Of a stretch of DNA of 12,273 nt, positions 1-7,170 are shown piece after piece; the first letter of the stretch is position 1, and each line of letters starts with the position of its first letter. This DNA comes from CAUTXO01 sp963542625. Lineage in GTDB: Bacteria; Campylobacterota; Campylobacteria; Campylobacterales; SZUA-545. Both the position numbers and the translations under genes were made by a program. The DNA lies in contig CAUTXO010000048.1 in assembly GCA_963542625.1 (NCBI GenBank), positions 1-12,273 of the forward strand, read 5' to 3'. Below the pieces are notes generated by a model that saw only the letters and a program-made list of their open reading frames with translations, made no database searches and was not told the DNA's origin.

Positions 1-432
1 CGTAGCGCGCACCTTAAGGTATTTGTATTGATTTTGCACTTCCCGCAGTTGCGCATTTGCAATGTTTATAATCGCGCTTAGGTTTTTAGCGGAGAGCTCA
101 AGATTTTCCACTTCGTATTTAGAGACCATATCCTTTTGCAGCAAGCGTTTGTGGCGCGCAAGGTTTGTTTGCACGAGCTGGTATTGGTTTTCATACATTT
201 GCAAAGAAAGGTTTGCCTTCTGTTTTTTTTTGTCTATTTCTATGGAGTCTATTTCATACAAGATCTGATCGCGTTTGACGATGTCGCCCTCGCTAACTTT
301 AACTTCTTTTACGTAGCCCATATAACGGCTTGTTATCATCTTTTGATTTTCAGACACAACCGTCCCGCTTAGCCTAAGCTCAGCCGCAAAAACGGCGGCA
401 AAAAAAGCCGCAAAAAGTAATAATTTTTTCAT
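1..432 (-). CDS. Efflux periplasmic adaptor (membrane fusion protein), 3' part missing
   Basis: This is the first 144 codons of a HlyD/AcrA-type membrane fusion protein; the rest lies beyond the window edge. Such proteins bridge an inner-membrane pump and a TolC channel in the periplasm. I translated it by hand from the minus strand. A signal peptide (MKKLLLFAAFFAAVFAA) is followed by a lipoyl/barrel-sandwich half motif at about residues 33-62 (GYVKEVKVSEGDIVKRDQIL) and then a long coiled-coil hairpin region rich in Q, N, K and L (about 63-140). The ATG overlaps the TGA of the upstream TolC-type gene (ATGA at 429-432), so the two are probably translationally coupled. A pump gene (RND or ABC type) is expected next but is not visible. 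A run of nine A sits inside the Lys codons near 222-230, and the frame is intact across it. Confidence 0.88.
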   Translation of the reverse strand, partial: MKKLLLFAAFFAAVFAAELRLSGTVVSENQKMITSRYMGYVKEVKVSEGDIVKRDQILYEIDSIEIDKKKQKANLSLQMYENQYQLVQTNLARHKRLLQKDMVSKYEVENLELSAKNLSAIINIANAQLREVQNQYKYLKVRAT

Positions 433-1817
433 TCTTGTTCCTTATTCGCTAATTTTTCCAGTAAAAAGATCTTTTCATATTTTTCATTTTGCACTTTTTT
501 GAGCTCCAAAAGCTTTTGAAGCTCTGAAGCGTTTTTTATCAGCACATCGTTGATTGAAACAAGGTTTTCCTTGTAGCGCTCCTGATAGCTTTTATAAACT
601 TCTTGCGAAAGTTCAAGCTCCTTTTTCAAATGCCGCTCTTCAAAACTTAGGGCTTCAATCTGCGTCAAAACCTGTGAGATCTCAAGCTGCTTGCCCTTTT
701 GCGCCATTTGTTCTTTCTCTTGCGTTTGGAGATACGCAAGCCTTGCTTCTTCCCTTGCGCTATACGTGCCCGCGCCGTTAAACAAATTCCACTTAAGCCC
801 AACGCCTACGGTGTAATAATTTTTATCTTTTGCGTCTTTTAGAAAAGTTTCATTATACGTCCCAGTTTCTGCAAAGGCGCCAATTTGCGGCAAAAAATCC
901 GCCGTTTGCACACCGATGGCTGCGTTTGTAATCTCCACGCCGAGCCTAGCTTTTTTAAGATCTAAGTTGTTGCTTAGCGCTTCTTCTTTTGTTATTTTGT
1001 TCGTCGGATCCGCAAGGTGCTTGTAATCAATCGAGCTCACCCGTTCGTTAATTAAAAATGACAAATACTCAAGAGTTAGATCCTTATACGATTTGCTAGT
1101 ATTTAGCATTCTTAAAACGTTTGCGCGCTTGGCTTGGACTTCTAGCAGATCCGTTTTTTTAGCGTAACCTTCCGCAATCATATTTTTTACCATATTTTCA
1201 AGCTTTGCGATGTTTGCGTTGATGACGTCAAGATGCGTGATGTAGCTCTCCATTAAAGACAGATCATAAAAGGTTTTTTTCGTTTGATACACGGCTTCAT
1301 TAATCGCGTGCTGTTTGTCAAGCTGCGCCATTTCAACAAGCCCGGCGGCAATTTGGTTGTAGCGCCAGATCTTACCGCCCACAAAAATCGGCAAGGTGTA
1401 GTTGAGCTTGGTTTGAAAATGCGTCCGCGCCTTTGGCTTATTAAGGTTTTGCGGTTTTGTTTCAAGGAGTTTTTTCTTTGTCGCCACCATTGAGCCAGGC
1501 GCCATCAAGCCGTTCATATTGTCTATGAATTCGCCAAAGCCAAAGTCATTAAAAGTTGCTTCGCCAGCTTCTAGCTTAAAGCCAAAAACGTTTCCAGGGT
1601 GGTTAGATCTTAGGGCATTGACGCTTAGATCCAAGCTACCAAAGTGATACGCGCGCGCTTTGTCTTTGCCTTCTTGTTTGATTTGCTTTTCGTAGTCGGC
1701 AATTTTTACGTTGAAGTTATTTTGCTTTGCCAAATTTATCGCCGTTTGCAGGTCAAGATCCGTTAAATTTGCAAAGAGAATACAGTTGCAGAGTAGGATT
1801 AACGCCGTTTTTTTCAT
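429..1817 (-). CDS. TolC-family outer membrane efflux protein
   Basis: The 462-residue product matches the length and layout of TolC/OEP outer membrane channels. It starts with a signal peptide (MKKTALILLCNCILFA, then NLTDLDL) and the usual TolC opening with a helix of the form LQTAINLAKQNN. Two long helical stretches follow (about 155-235 and 355-460), separated by strands such as KLNYTLPIFVGGKI and VGVGLKWNLFNGAG, which are the typical OEP beta-strand phrases. The Cys residues in the signal do not form a lipobox, so it is probably not a lipoprotein. The start has a strong ribosome site (AGGAGGG, 1821-1827 on the minus strand). It heads an operon with the adaptor gene and is divergent from dapF. 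The transported substrate cannot be told from the sequence. Confidence 0.93.
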   Translation of the reverse strand: MKKTALILLCNCILFANLTDLDLQTAINLAKQNNFNVKIADYEKQIKQEGKDKARAYHFGSLDLSVNALRSNHPGNVFGFKLEAGEATFNDFGFGEFIDNMNGLMAPGSMVATKKKLLETKPQNLNKPKARTHFQTKLNYTLPIFVGGKIWRYNQIAAGLVEMAQLDKQHAINEAVYQTKKTFYDLSLMESYITHLDVINANIAKLENMVKNMIAEGYAKKTDLLEVQAKRANVLRMLNTSKSYKDLTLEYLSFLINERVSSIDYKHLADPTNKITKEEALSNNLDLKKARLGVEITNAAIGVQTADFLPQIGAFAETGTYNETFLKDAKDKNYYTVGVGLKWNLFNGAGTYSAREEARLAYLQTQEKEQMAQKGKQLEISQVLTQIEALSFEERHLKKELELSQEVYKSYQERYKENLVSINDVLIKNASELQKLLELKKVQNEKYEKIFLLEKLANKEQE

Positions 1818-1841
1818 TATCCCTCCTAAAAATTGAGCGGG

Positions 1842-1853
1842 AATTGTATTATG
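1842..1853 (-). promoter_or_regulatory. Candidate promoter -10 of the efflux operon
   Basis: On the minus strand the segment reads CATAATACAAT, offering two overlapping -10 boxes (CATAAT and TACAAT) 25-36 bases before the tolC-type ATG. Campylobacterales sigma70 promoters depend mainly on the -10 box, so the lack of a clear -35 is not unusual. This is a pattern call only; no operator for a TetR-type regulator stands out in the 165-bp divergent spacer. Confidence 0.4.
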
Positions 1854-1982
1854 TAAAACCTTAAAATAAAACGCAACAGTATTTTATAAATAAGCCATAA
1901 TTATTAATCTACGATCTTTAACAAGCGCCGGATCTTTACCGTAAGTGGATCTGGGCTAAAATTCGCCGCACAAAGGTTTTTT

Positions 1983-2705
1983 ATGAGATTTACAAAAATT
2001 TCTGCCAGCGGGAACGACTTTTTGCTCTTTCATACATTTATAAAACGCAATTTTTCAGAGCTTGCCAAAAGGGTTTGCCACCGCCAAAACGGCATTGGCG
2101 CGGATGGCTTAATCGTGCTTTTGCCATCAAACACGGCGGATTTTAAATGGGATTTTTACAATAGCGACGGCAGCACGGCGTCTATGTGCGGCAACGGCTC
2201 GCGCGCGGCGGCTTATTACGCGGTAGAAAACGCCCTAGCGCCGCAAAATATGAGCTTTGAAACCCTTGCGGGGCTCATCACAGTGCAAACAAACGGCGAT
2301 GTTGTAAAGAGCAAATTAACGCCTTTTGAGCTTCTTAAAACCACGCCGGATTTTAAAATTTACGATACGGGCGTCCCGCACATTGTGCGCCGCGTGCAAG
2401 ATCTAAGCGCTTTTAGCACTAGCGCCGCACGCGAGTTACGGCAAAAATACGACGCCAACGTGAATTTTTACACCTTTGACGGCAGCGCGATACGGCTTAG
2501 AACTTACGAGCGCGGCGTAGAAGATGAAACGCTTGCGTGCGGAACGGGTATGGCAGCTTGCTTTCTTGATTGCTTCAATATGCAAGAAGGCGCGGCAAAC
2601 GTCATTCCAAAATCGGGCGAAACGCTTGAGCTCTCACTTGACGGCGGCAGCCTATATTTAAAAGGCAAGGTCAGCAAAATTGCCGATTTTTTCTTGCAAG
2701 TTTAG
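1983..2705 (+). CDS. dapF: Diaminopimelate epimerase
   Basis: DapF interconverts LL- and meso-diaminopimelate in the cytoplasm, feeding lysine and peptidoglycan synthesis. At 240 residues it is at the short end of the family, as in other Campylobacterota. It opens with the family phrase FTKISASGNDFLLF, then has NGIGADGLIVL (36-46). Both active-site cysteines are present: Cys69 in MCGNGSR and Cys186 in LACGTG, each in the typical context, plus the GVPHIV motif at 130-135. An AAAGG ribosome site lies 6 bases before the ATG, and a TAAAAT -10-like box lies about 25 bases upstream (1957-1962), so it probably has its own promoter. It stands alone, divergent from the efflux operon and convergent with the next two genes. 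Confidence 0.97.
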   Translation: MRFTKISASGNDFLLFHTFIKRNFSELAKRVCHRQNGIGADGLIVLLPSNTADFKWDFYNSDGSTASMCGNGSRAAAYYAVENALAPQNMSFETLAGLITVQTNGDVVKSKLTPFELLKTTPDFKIYDTGVPHIVRRVQDLSAFSTSAARELRQKYDANVNFYTFDGSAIRLRTYERGVEDETLACGTGMAACFLDCFNMQEGAANVIPKSGETLELSLDGGSLYLKGKVSKIADFFLQV

Positions 2706-2741
2706 CGCTAGATCTTAAGCGCCCCGCGCGTTAGGGCTTTT
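2705..2741 (+). terminator. Possible convergent terminator after dapF
   Basis: The 25-base spacer between the stops of dapF and the facing minus-strand gene holds GCGCT-AGATCTTA-AGCGC (2705-2722) and then GC-rich bases with CCC/GGG arms ending in CTTTT (about 2720-2741). Either could fold into a short hairpin between convergent genes. The arms are short and imperfect, so this is a weak call. Confidence 0.25.
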
Positions 2742-3198
2742 GCGTCAGATCTTCAAGTGCTGGTAGGTCAAGATCTTGTAGGTTTTCGTGCAAGATGTAA
2801 ATCGCCATCTTGTCTTTCGTGCGTAAAAAAATGCCGTGCGTGGCTTTTACAAGGCTAAGATCTTGGTAAGAAATCCGCCGCTTGTCTATCTCTAGAGCGC
2901 TTTCATCAAGCAAGATCTTGACCCTTTGCCCGTGATTTGCGCGCCGCTTGGAAAGCCATTTTTTCCTTGCTAGATAATAATCAAACGCAATAGACACCGC
3001 AAGAATTGCTAGCATCGTGGCAACGCAAGCAAGATCTGTAAAGGCAAAGAGCGCCAAAGATAAAACTGCCGCCGCCCAAACAAATGGGATCTGAACTTTT
3101 TTGTAGCGCGAAACAAAGCGCGAAAAGTCGTCGTAAAAGCTGTTGTAATAGCTCTCGCTTAGCTCAAACTCGATGGTCGTGGCGGTGGTGGGCTTCAT
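2731..3198 (-). CDS. Small membrane protein, YcxB-like
   Basis: The 155-residue product has a soluble N-terminus, two adjacent hydrophobic segments (about 39-54 and 56-76) joined by a very short turn, then a basic stretch (ARKKWLSKRRANHGQ) and a C-terminal half of short strands (KILLDESALEID, ISYQDLSLVKATHGIFLRT, MAIYILHE). That plan resembles YcxB-like membrane proteins (the PF14317 type), whose function is unknown. I name the family by resemblance only. Its ATG overlaps the TGA of the upstream SIMPL gene (ATGA at 3195-3198), so the two are co-translated. The gene contains several AGATCT sites, like the rest of the window. Confidence 0.75.
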   Translation of the reverse strand: MKPTTATTIEFELSESYYNSFYDDFSRFVSRYKKVQIPFVWAAAVLSLALFAFTDLACVATMLAILAVSIAFDYYLARKKWLSKRRANHGQRVKILLDESALEIDKRRISYQDLSLVKATHGIFLRTKDKMAIYILHENLQDLDLPALEDLTQKP

Positions 3199-3875
3199 TG
3201 AATCTCAAAAATTACATAAACGCTTTTTGTGATAGTCAATTTGCCTAAGTTTAGTTGCAAGGAGCTCTCCTGTGCGTAATCGCTTCTTTTTTGCGCGGCG
3301 TATAACACCCCCGCGCTTGCTTCATCATCGCCATTTTGCCTAACGTGCAAAACGCCCGTAAGTTTTACGCCAAGCTTTTGCGCCATTTTTTGCGCTTTTT
3401 GCTGCGCGTCTTCAAGCGCCATAAGGCTTGCTTCGTCTTGATATTCTTTTAGCTTGGTGCTTGAAAACTCAAAACCGCTTACCACGCTTACGTTAAAAGC
3501 CAAAAGATCCTTTGAAAAACTCTCGAATTTATCAAGATCTCTGTATGTTATTTTTAGATCCTGACTGGCTCTGTAGCCTAAAAATTTGCGCGCGGCGGTG
3601 GCGTAGGAATACTCTTTTTGAATATTTATGTAGCCGGTTTGAAGATCTTGCGCGCTTACGCCGTGCTTTTTGCACGCGATTGTAACGCCTTTTAGCGTTT
3701 CTTTTGTTTTAGAAACGGCGTCGTTTAAGTTTGGGGCCAGGTTGCTAGCGGCTAGGCTAAAGCTCACGGTGTCTGGCACAATGCTTACGCTTGCGCTGCC
3801 GGTTACGCTAACGGTCTTTGGATCTGCGGCAAAGCCAAGAACGGCTAGCGCTAAAACGGTGATGATTTTTTTCAT
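3195..3875 (-). CDS. SIMPL-domain periplasmic protein (DUF541)
   Basis: The 226-residue product begins with a clear signal peptide (MKKIITVLALAVLGFAA) and continues with the hallmark opening of SIMPL/DUF541 proteins: VSVTGSASVSIVPDTVSFSLAASN. The middle and end carry other family phrases, for example TGYINIQKEYSY, GYRASQDLKITYRDLDKF, and the helix DAQQKAQKMAQKLGVKLTGVL. Members of the family (BP26 of Brucella and relatives) are periplasmic or outer-membrane-associated and form channel-like oligomers; no enzymatic role is established. An AAAGGA ribosome site precedes the ATG and a TATAAT box lies 24 bases upstream. It leads a two-gene unit with the small membrane protein. Confidence 0.9.
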   Translation of the reverse strand: MKKIITVLALAVLGFAADPKTVSVTGSASVSIVPDTVSFSLAASNLAPNLNDAVSKTKETLKGVTIACKKHGVSAQDLQTGYINIQKEYSYATAARKFLGYRASQDLKITYRDLDKFESFSKDLLAFNVSVVSGFEFSSTKLKEYQDEASLMALEDAQQKAQKMAQKLGVKLTGVLHVRQNGDDEASAGVLYAAQKRSDYAQESSLQLNLGKLTITKSVYVIFEIQ

Positions 3876-3898
3876 ATTTTTTCCTTTAAAACGTGCGA

Positions 3899-3904
3899 AT
3901 TATA
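3899..3904 (-). promoter_or_regulatory. Promoter -10 box for the SIMPL gene
   Basis: A perfect TATAAT on the minus strand, preceded by TTTTTA, lies 24 bases before the ATG at 3875. It is separated by 23 bases from an opposing perfect TATAAT for eptC, so RNA polymerase could bind only one of the two at a time. Confidence 0.6.
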
Positions 3905-3927
3905 TAAAAACGATCATAAGCATAGAG

Positions 3928-3933
3928 TATAAT
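3928..3933 (+). promoter_or_regulatory. Promoter -10 box for eptC
   Basis: A perfect TATAAT 18 bases before the eptC ATG, followed by a GGAGAAG ribosome site (3943-3949). The position fixes the eptC start at 3952 and rules out the longer upstream reading frame, which overlaps the SIMPL gene. The implied leader is very short. Confidence 0.65.
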
Positions 3934-3951
3934 TGCCCGCTTGGAGAAGCT

Positions 3952-5526
3952 ATGAGAAAGTTTTTTGCTACAAAATACGAGCTTGGGCTGGCTAGCTTCA
4001 TCGCCGCTCTTAGCCTTGCAAACCTTGTGCTGTATCACAAACCATTAATAAAATACACCCTTGCAAACGTGGAGATTTCTAGCGCGTCTGGTGTGCTAAC
4101 GCTCCTAACGGTCATCGTGGCGCAATTTGGCGCTAGCGTGCTTATCCTAAGCCTGTTTGGGCTTTTGTGGAGCGGTTTTGTTAGGATCTTTGCCTACGTA
4201 ATGCTGCTTGGCAACGCCGTCGCGCTTTATTTTATGGATACCTACGGCGTGATACTCACAAAGGCAATGATGGGCAATGTTTTTAACACAAACAGCTCAG
4301 AAGCCGGCGAGCTTTTAAGCCTTAAGATCCTAGCCTATATTGCCGTCTTTGGCGTCTTGCCCGCGCTTGTGCTTTTTAAAATCCGCATCAAAAAAACGCC
4401 CTATCTTAGGCGCGTGTGGCTCTTGCTTGGCACCTTTGCCGTAATCGCCGCTTGGGGGCTTGCAAATTCTGCTACGTGGCTTTGGATAGATAAAAACGCA
4501 AAAAACATAGGCGGGCTCTCGCTTCCTTGGTCTTACATCATCAACGCCGCCGCGTATAAAATAGAAACAATGCCGCGCACGCCGCAAAAGCTTTTGCCGC
4601 CGCTTAGAATTGGCGCGCCGGATAAAAAGCAAGTTAGCATCCTTGTGATTGGCGAGGCGGCCAGACGGGCAAATTTTAGTCTCTACGGCTACGCCAAAAA
4701 CACGAACCCGCTCCTAGCGCGCGCGGGTGTTGCCGTTATGCCAAACGCCACTTCCTGCGGGACATACACGACAAAAAGCATAGCCTGTATGCTCTCTTTT
4801 AAAGGTAGCCGCGAAGGGGTTTTTGAGAATAACGAGCCGCTGCCTAGCTACCTAAAGCGATTTGGCGTTGCCGTGCTTTGGCGCACGCAAAACTGGGGCG
4901 AGCCCGAGATTAAAACAAGCTCTTATAAAGGCGGTGGCGAGATCTTAAAGCTTTGCGATAAAAACTGCGCCGAGCTAGATTACGACAACATCTTGCTTTA
5001 TAAATTAAAAGAAGAGATCCTAGCGCGCAAGGAGAATAAGATATTTGTGGTGCTGCACCAATCCGGCAGCCACGGGCCCACGTATTACAAAAAATATCCG
5101 CCCGCGTTTGAGCGCTTTACGCCCGTTTGTAAGACAGTTGATCTTGCAAAATGCGCGCGTGAAAGCCTTGTGAATGCTTATGACAACACGATTCTTTACA
5201 CGGATTATCTCCTAGCGGAGCTAATTTCTACACTAAAGGATCTAAACACTTCCGCCGTTATGCTCTACGCTTCCGACCACGGCGAGAGTTTAGGTGAAGA
5301 CGGCTTCTACCTGCACGGCGCGCCAAAGGCGATTGCGCCGGCGTTTCAAACGCAGATCCCGTTTCTTGTGTGGATGAGCGATGATTTTAAGCGCGAGCAC
5401 GGGCTAACAAACGCTTCTATAATCAAGCGTGAAGCGTATTCGCAAGACTACATCTTTCACAGCGTGCTTGGATCTTTTGACGCCACGAGCGCAATTTATG
5501 ACGCCGCATTGGATATTTTCCATTGA
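3952..5526 (+). CDS. eptC: Phosphoethanolamine transferase (EptA/EptC type)
   Basis: This inner-membrane enzyme moves phosphoethanolamine from phosphatidylethanolamine to lipid A; in Campylobacter jejuni the homologue also modifies flagellar rod protein and oligosaccharide. The 524-residue product has about five membrane segments (within 8-180) and a periplasmic sulfatase-fold domain. The metal and nucleophile motifs are intact: Glu235 in VIGE, Thr273 in SCGTYTTKS (the acceptor Thr), His374 in SGSHGP, Asp442-His443 in SDHGES and His455 in YLHG. Paired cysteines (269/279, 335/339, 393/401) fit the family disulfides. I start at 3952 because of the GGAGAAG site and the TATAAT box; an in-frame extension to 3670 is antisense to the SIMPL gene. 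The symbol eptA would be equally acceptable. It heads the operon with the repeat block and lpxE. Confidence 0.94.
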   Translation: MRKFFATKYELGLASFIAALSLANLVLYHKPLIKYTLANVEISSASGVLTLLTVIVAQFGASVLILSLFGLLWSGFVRIFAYVMLLGNAVALYFMDTYGVILTKAMMGNVFNTNSSEAGELLSLKILAYIAVFGVLPALVLFKIRIKKTPYLRRVWLLLGTFAVIAAWGLANSATWLWIDKNAKNIGGLSLPWSYIINAAAYKIETMPRTPQKLLPPLRIGAPDKKQVSILVIGEAARRANFSLYGYAKNTNPLLARAGVAVMPNATSCGTYTTKSIACMLSFKGSREGVFENNEPLPSYLKRFGVAVLWRTQNWGEPEIKTSSYKGGGEILKLCDKNCAELDYDNILLYKLKEEILARKENKIFVVLHQSGSHGPTYYKKYPPAFERFTPVCKTVDLAKCARESLVNAYDNTILYTDYLLAELISTLKDLNTSAVMLYASDHGESLGEDGFYLHGAPKAIAPAFQTQIPFLVWMSDDFKREHGLTNASIIKREAYSQDYIFHSVLGSFDATSAIYDAALDIFH

Positions 5527-6269
5527 GAAATTTTGTGATTTTTGCGGATAGTTTTGCGAGTGGCGCTGCCAATGGCTGTGCGTGCGTTGTGAGTGGCGCT
5601 GCTAAAAGCCACGCTGATAGATCTGTGGATATCCCGCACTCCGCGAAAGGCTTTGCGTGCGTCGTGAGTTGCTTTGTGCGTTTTGCTGATAGCCACGCAA
5701 AAAGCCCCGCGCACATCGCAAGCCACTTAAGATCCCAAAGATTCGCACCCGTTGCGCGCTTTTTGCGCCAGACATTACGCCAGATCTTAGGCAAGATCTT
5801 GGGTTGGATCTTAATCCAAACCCCGCGTCAGATCTTGCGCCCAACCCAAGCTCAGATCTCGCACCAGATCCAAAGCAAGATCCAGCACAAGATCTCAAGC
5901 CTAATCCAAGCTCAGATCTTGCGAATGAGCCGCACGCCTTTGCGTTTTGATCCGCGCCGGTTTTTGCGTGTGCTATTTATATGGTTGCACTTTTTGCGCC
6001 GGATCTTGGGTCAGATCTTAGGCAAGATCTTAAAACAAACCCAAAATCAGATCTCAAGCCAGCGCCAGATCTCGCTTCAGATCCTGTGTCAGATTTTAGG
6101 CAAGATCCAAAGCCAAACCCCGCGCAAGATCTCACGCCGCGCCCAGCGCGCACAAAACACTAGCGCGTGGCAACTAAAGCTAGCTTACCGCCTGAATTTA
6201 TGCGCGGGCATTTGCGCCACCGCGCCGCTTAAAACACAGCGCGCAAAAGCGCCAAGGCTTGCCGTGTGA
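5523..6269 (+). CDS. Repeat-derived open frame between eptC and lpxE, function unknown
   Basis: I do not recognise this 248-codon frame. It starts at a TTG that overlaps the eptC stop (TTGA) and ends in a TGA that overlaps the lpxE GTG (GTGA), so it exactly fills the operon and would be translationally coupled at both ends. No ribosome site precedes the TTG. Residues 1-75 are Ala/Ser/Cys-rich with a 25-residue repeat (GCACVVSG / GFACVVSC). Residues 80-215 are made of short units such as QILGKIL, almost without acidic residues, because they translate 12-bp GATC repeats. The frame two bases on reads D-L-x-x tetrapeptides (for example SDLAPDPKQDPAQDL), but is stopped near 5948 and again at 6161-6163. 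The open frame may therefore be a side effect of in-frame repeat growth rather than a protein. I keep it as a possible coding sequence only. Confidence 0.3.
   Translation: MRNFVIFADSFASGAANGCACVVSGAAKSHADRSVDIPHSAKGFACVVSCFVRFADSHAKSPAHIASHLRSQRFAPVARFLRQTLRQILGKILGWILIQTPRQILRPTQAQISHQIQSKIQHKISSLIQAQILRMSRTPLRFDPRRFLRVLFIWLHFLRRILGQILGKILKQTQNQISSQRQISLQILCQILGKIQSQTPRKISRRAQRAQNTSAWQLKLAYRLNLCAGICATAPLKTQRAKAPRLAV
5574..5671 (+). repeat. Imperfect 75-bp-spaced direct repeat
   Basis: GGCTGTGCGTGCGTTGTGAG at 5574 returns as GGCTTTGCGTGCGTCGTGAG at 5649, with nearby repeats of GCTGATAG and AGCCACGC. The offset is 75 bases, a multiple of three, so the duplication keeps the open frame. This is the 5' part of the block, made of sequence different from the GATC array that follows. 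Confidence 0.7.
5756..6150 (+). repeat. GATC-centred array with 12-bp period
   Basis: Successive GATC cores are mostly 12 or 24 bases apart, with a loose unit of GATCTT-NNNN-CA; about eleven are full AGATCT palindromes. Two larger copies are visible 231 bases apart: one begins at 5756 (GCGCTTTTTGCGCC) and the other at 5987 (GCACTTTTTGCGCC). Each then contains the identical 20-mer CAGATCTTAGGCAAGATCTT (5781-5800 and 6012-6031), and a third diverged copy lies at 6090-6107. All offsets are multiples of three. Between the copies sits an unrelated AT-rich patch near 5971-5984. Because every unit contains a palindrome, the transcript could also fold heavily. Confidence 0.85.
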
Positions 6270-6895
6270 AAAAATTCAAAGAATTATTCAGGGCAAGCAC
6301 GCAAGATCTAAGCTACAAAAAAAGCGTTTTGATAGCCGCCTTTTTGGTGTTTGTGTCCGCCGCGTTTTTCCCGTCGGATCCAGACTTTTACAAGATCCAG
6401 CGGCGCCAAACAAGCGGCGAATTCGTGCATTTTGTTGAGAATTACTTGCGTTTTAGCAACACGGCGCTGCAAATTGTCCTGCCCGTTATCACAAAAGATG
6501 CCGTCGGTTTTATGCAGTCGGTCAATCTTTCTTTGGCGACGACCCTTTCCACGCACACGCTAAAATTCGCGCTAAACGACCTCGACCCATACGGCAAAAT
6601 GCGGCTAGGCCAGCGCCCAAAATCCACTACAAGCTGCTGCAATATGCCATCGGGGCACTCGTCGATGGTCTCTTGCGCCGCGACTTTCCTAATCAGGCGA
6701 TACGGCACAGACACAAAGGCAAAAAAATTTATGGCGTTTTTCGTTGTGCTTGTAACGCTTTTGACGATGACCGCACGCGTTTTTTTGGATATGCACACAA
6801 TCAGCGCAACCATCGCTGGCGCCACACTCGGCTTTATTTGCGCCTACCTTCTAACCTCTGCGCGTAATACAAAATTACCTTTTAAGTTTGATTGA
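6266..6895 (+). CDS. lpxE: Lipid A 1-phosphatase, PAP2 family (LpxE type)
   Basis: The 209-residue membrane phosphatase closely follows H. pylori LpxE as I remember it: RDAVG/KDAVGFMQ, LATTLSTHTLK, RLGQRP, NMPSGHSSMV and ARVFLDMHTI appear in the same order and spacing. PAP2 active-site residues are visible as Arg117-Pro118, Ser129-Gly130-His131 and Arg171 with His177. The Asp that usually follows the last His by four residues is Ala here. Hydrophobic segments lie at about 19-36, 66-88, 153-170 and 179-197. It is expected to remove the 1-phosphate of lipid A on the periplasmic side, making the site that the phosphoethanolamine transferase of the same operon then fills. I chose the GTG at 6266 for its AAGG site 8 bases upstream and the MKKF start like H. 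pylori. Other PAP2 substrates remain possible. Confidence 0.85.
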   Translation: MKKFKELFRASTQDLSYKKSVLIAAFLVFVSAAFFPSDPDFYKIQRRQTSGEFVHFVENYLRFSNTALQIVLPVITKDAVGFMQSVNLSLATTLSTHTLKFALNDLDPYGKMRLGQRPKSTTSCCNMPSGHSSMVSCAATFLIRRYGTDTKAKKFMAFFVVLVTLLTMTARVFLDMHTISATIAGATLGFICAYLLTSARNTKLPFKFD

Positions 6896-7170
6896 TTACG
6901 CCTGGACCTAGGCAATTGCAAACACGCTAGGCATATCCTGGCCACCAATTTGCAGCAGTCAGTGCTCACAAGTGTTTATCTATTGGTGCATATTTGCAAT
7001 AGACCACTCAAGTAAGCAATAAAACGCAAAACCTATGCTTGGCTGAATTACTTATAGAGCATCAAAAACCGCGTAAAACGCCGCAAACATAACTCAAGAT
7101 AGCGTTATTTTTTGCACACAATGCGACAGCATTGGCTAGGCTAAATTAATCAGCCCACACAGCAACGATT
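6896..7170. other. Non-coding spacer with small hairpins
   Basis: Between the convergent ends of lpxE and the acyltransferase gene I find no supported reading frame. It holds a perfect 6-bp hairpin CAATGC-GACA-GCATTG (7119-7134), a hairpin GGCT...AGCC (about 7134-7154), CACCAAT / ATTGGTG arms about 36 bases apart near 6951-7000, and AACGC...GCGTT followed by T6 (7077-7113), which could be a weak terminator for lpxE. No AGATCT occurs in it, in contrast to its surroundings. Base composition is more AT-rich than the genes. Confidence 0.5.

Noticed and set aside
222..230. A9 run in the adaptor gene as a phase switch
   Set aside because: The frame is intact and the run simply encodes Lys-Lys-Lys, common in AT-leaning Campylobacterota genes; nothing suggests switching.
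3670..3951. In-frame upstream extension of eptC by 94 codons
   Set aside because: It is antisense to the SIMPL gene start and lies before the TATAAT box; the GGAGAAG site fixes the start at 3952.
5423..5898. Minus-strand open frames over the repeat block (up to 123 codons)
   Set aside because: They partly overlap the eptC 3' end, have no ribosome site, and their sequence is just the reverse of the GATC repeats.
5756..6150. CRISPR array in the GATC repeat block
   Set aside because: Units are 12 bases, imperfect and without unique spacers; no cas genes are near.
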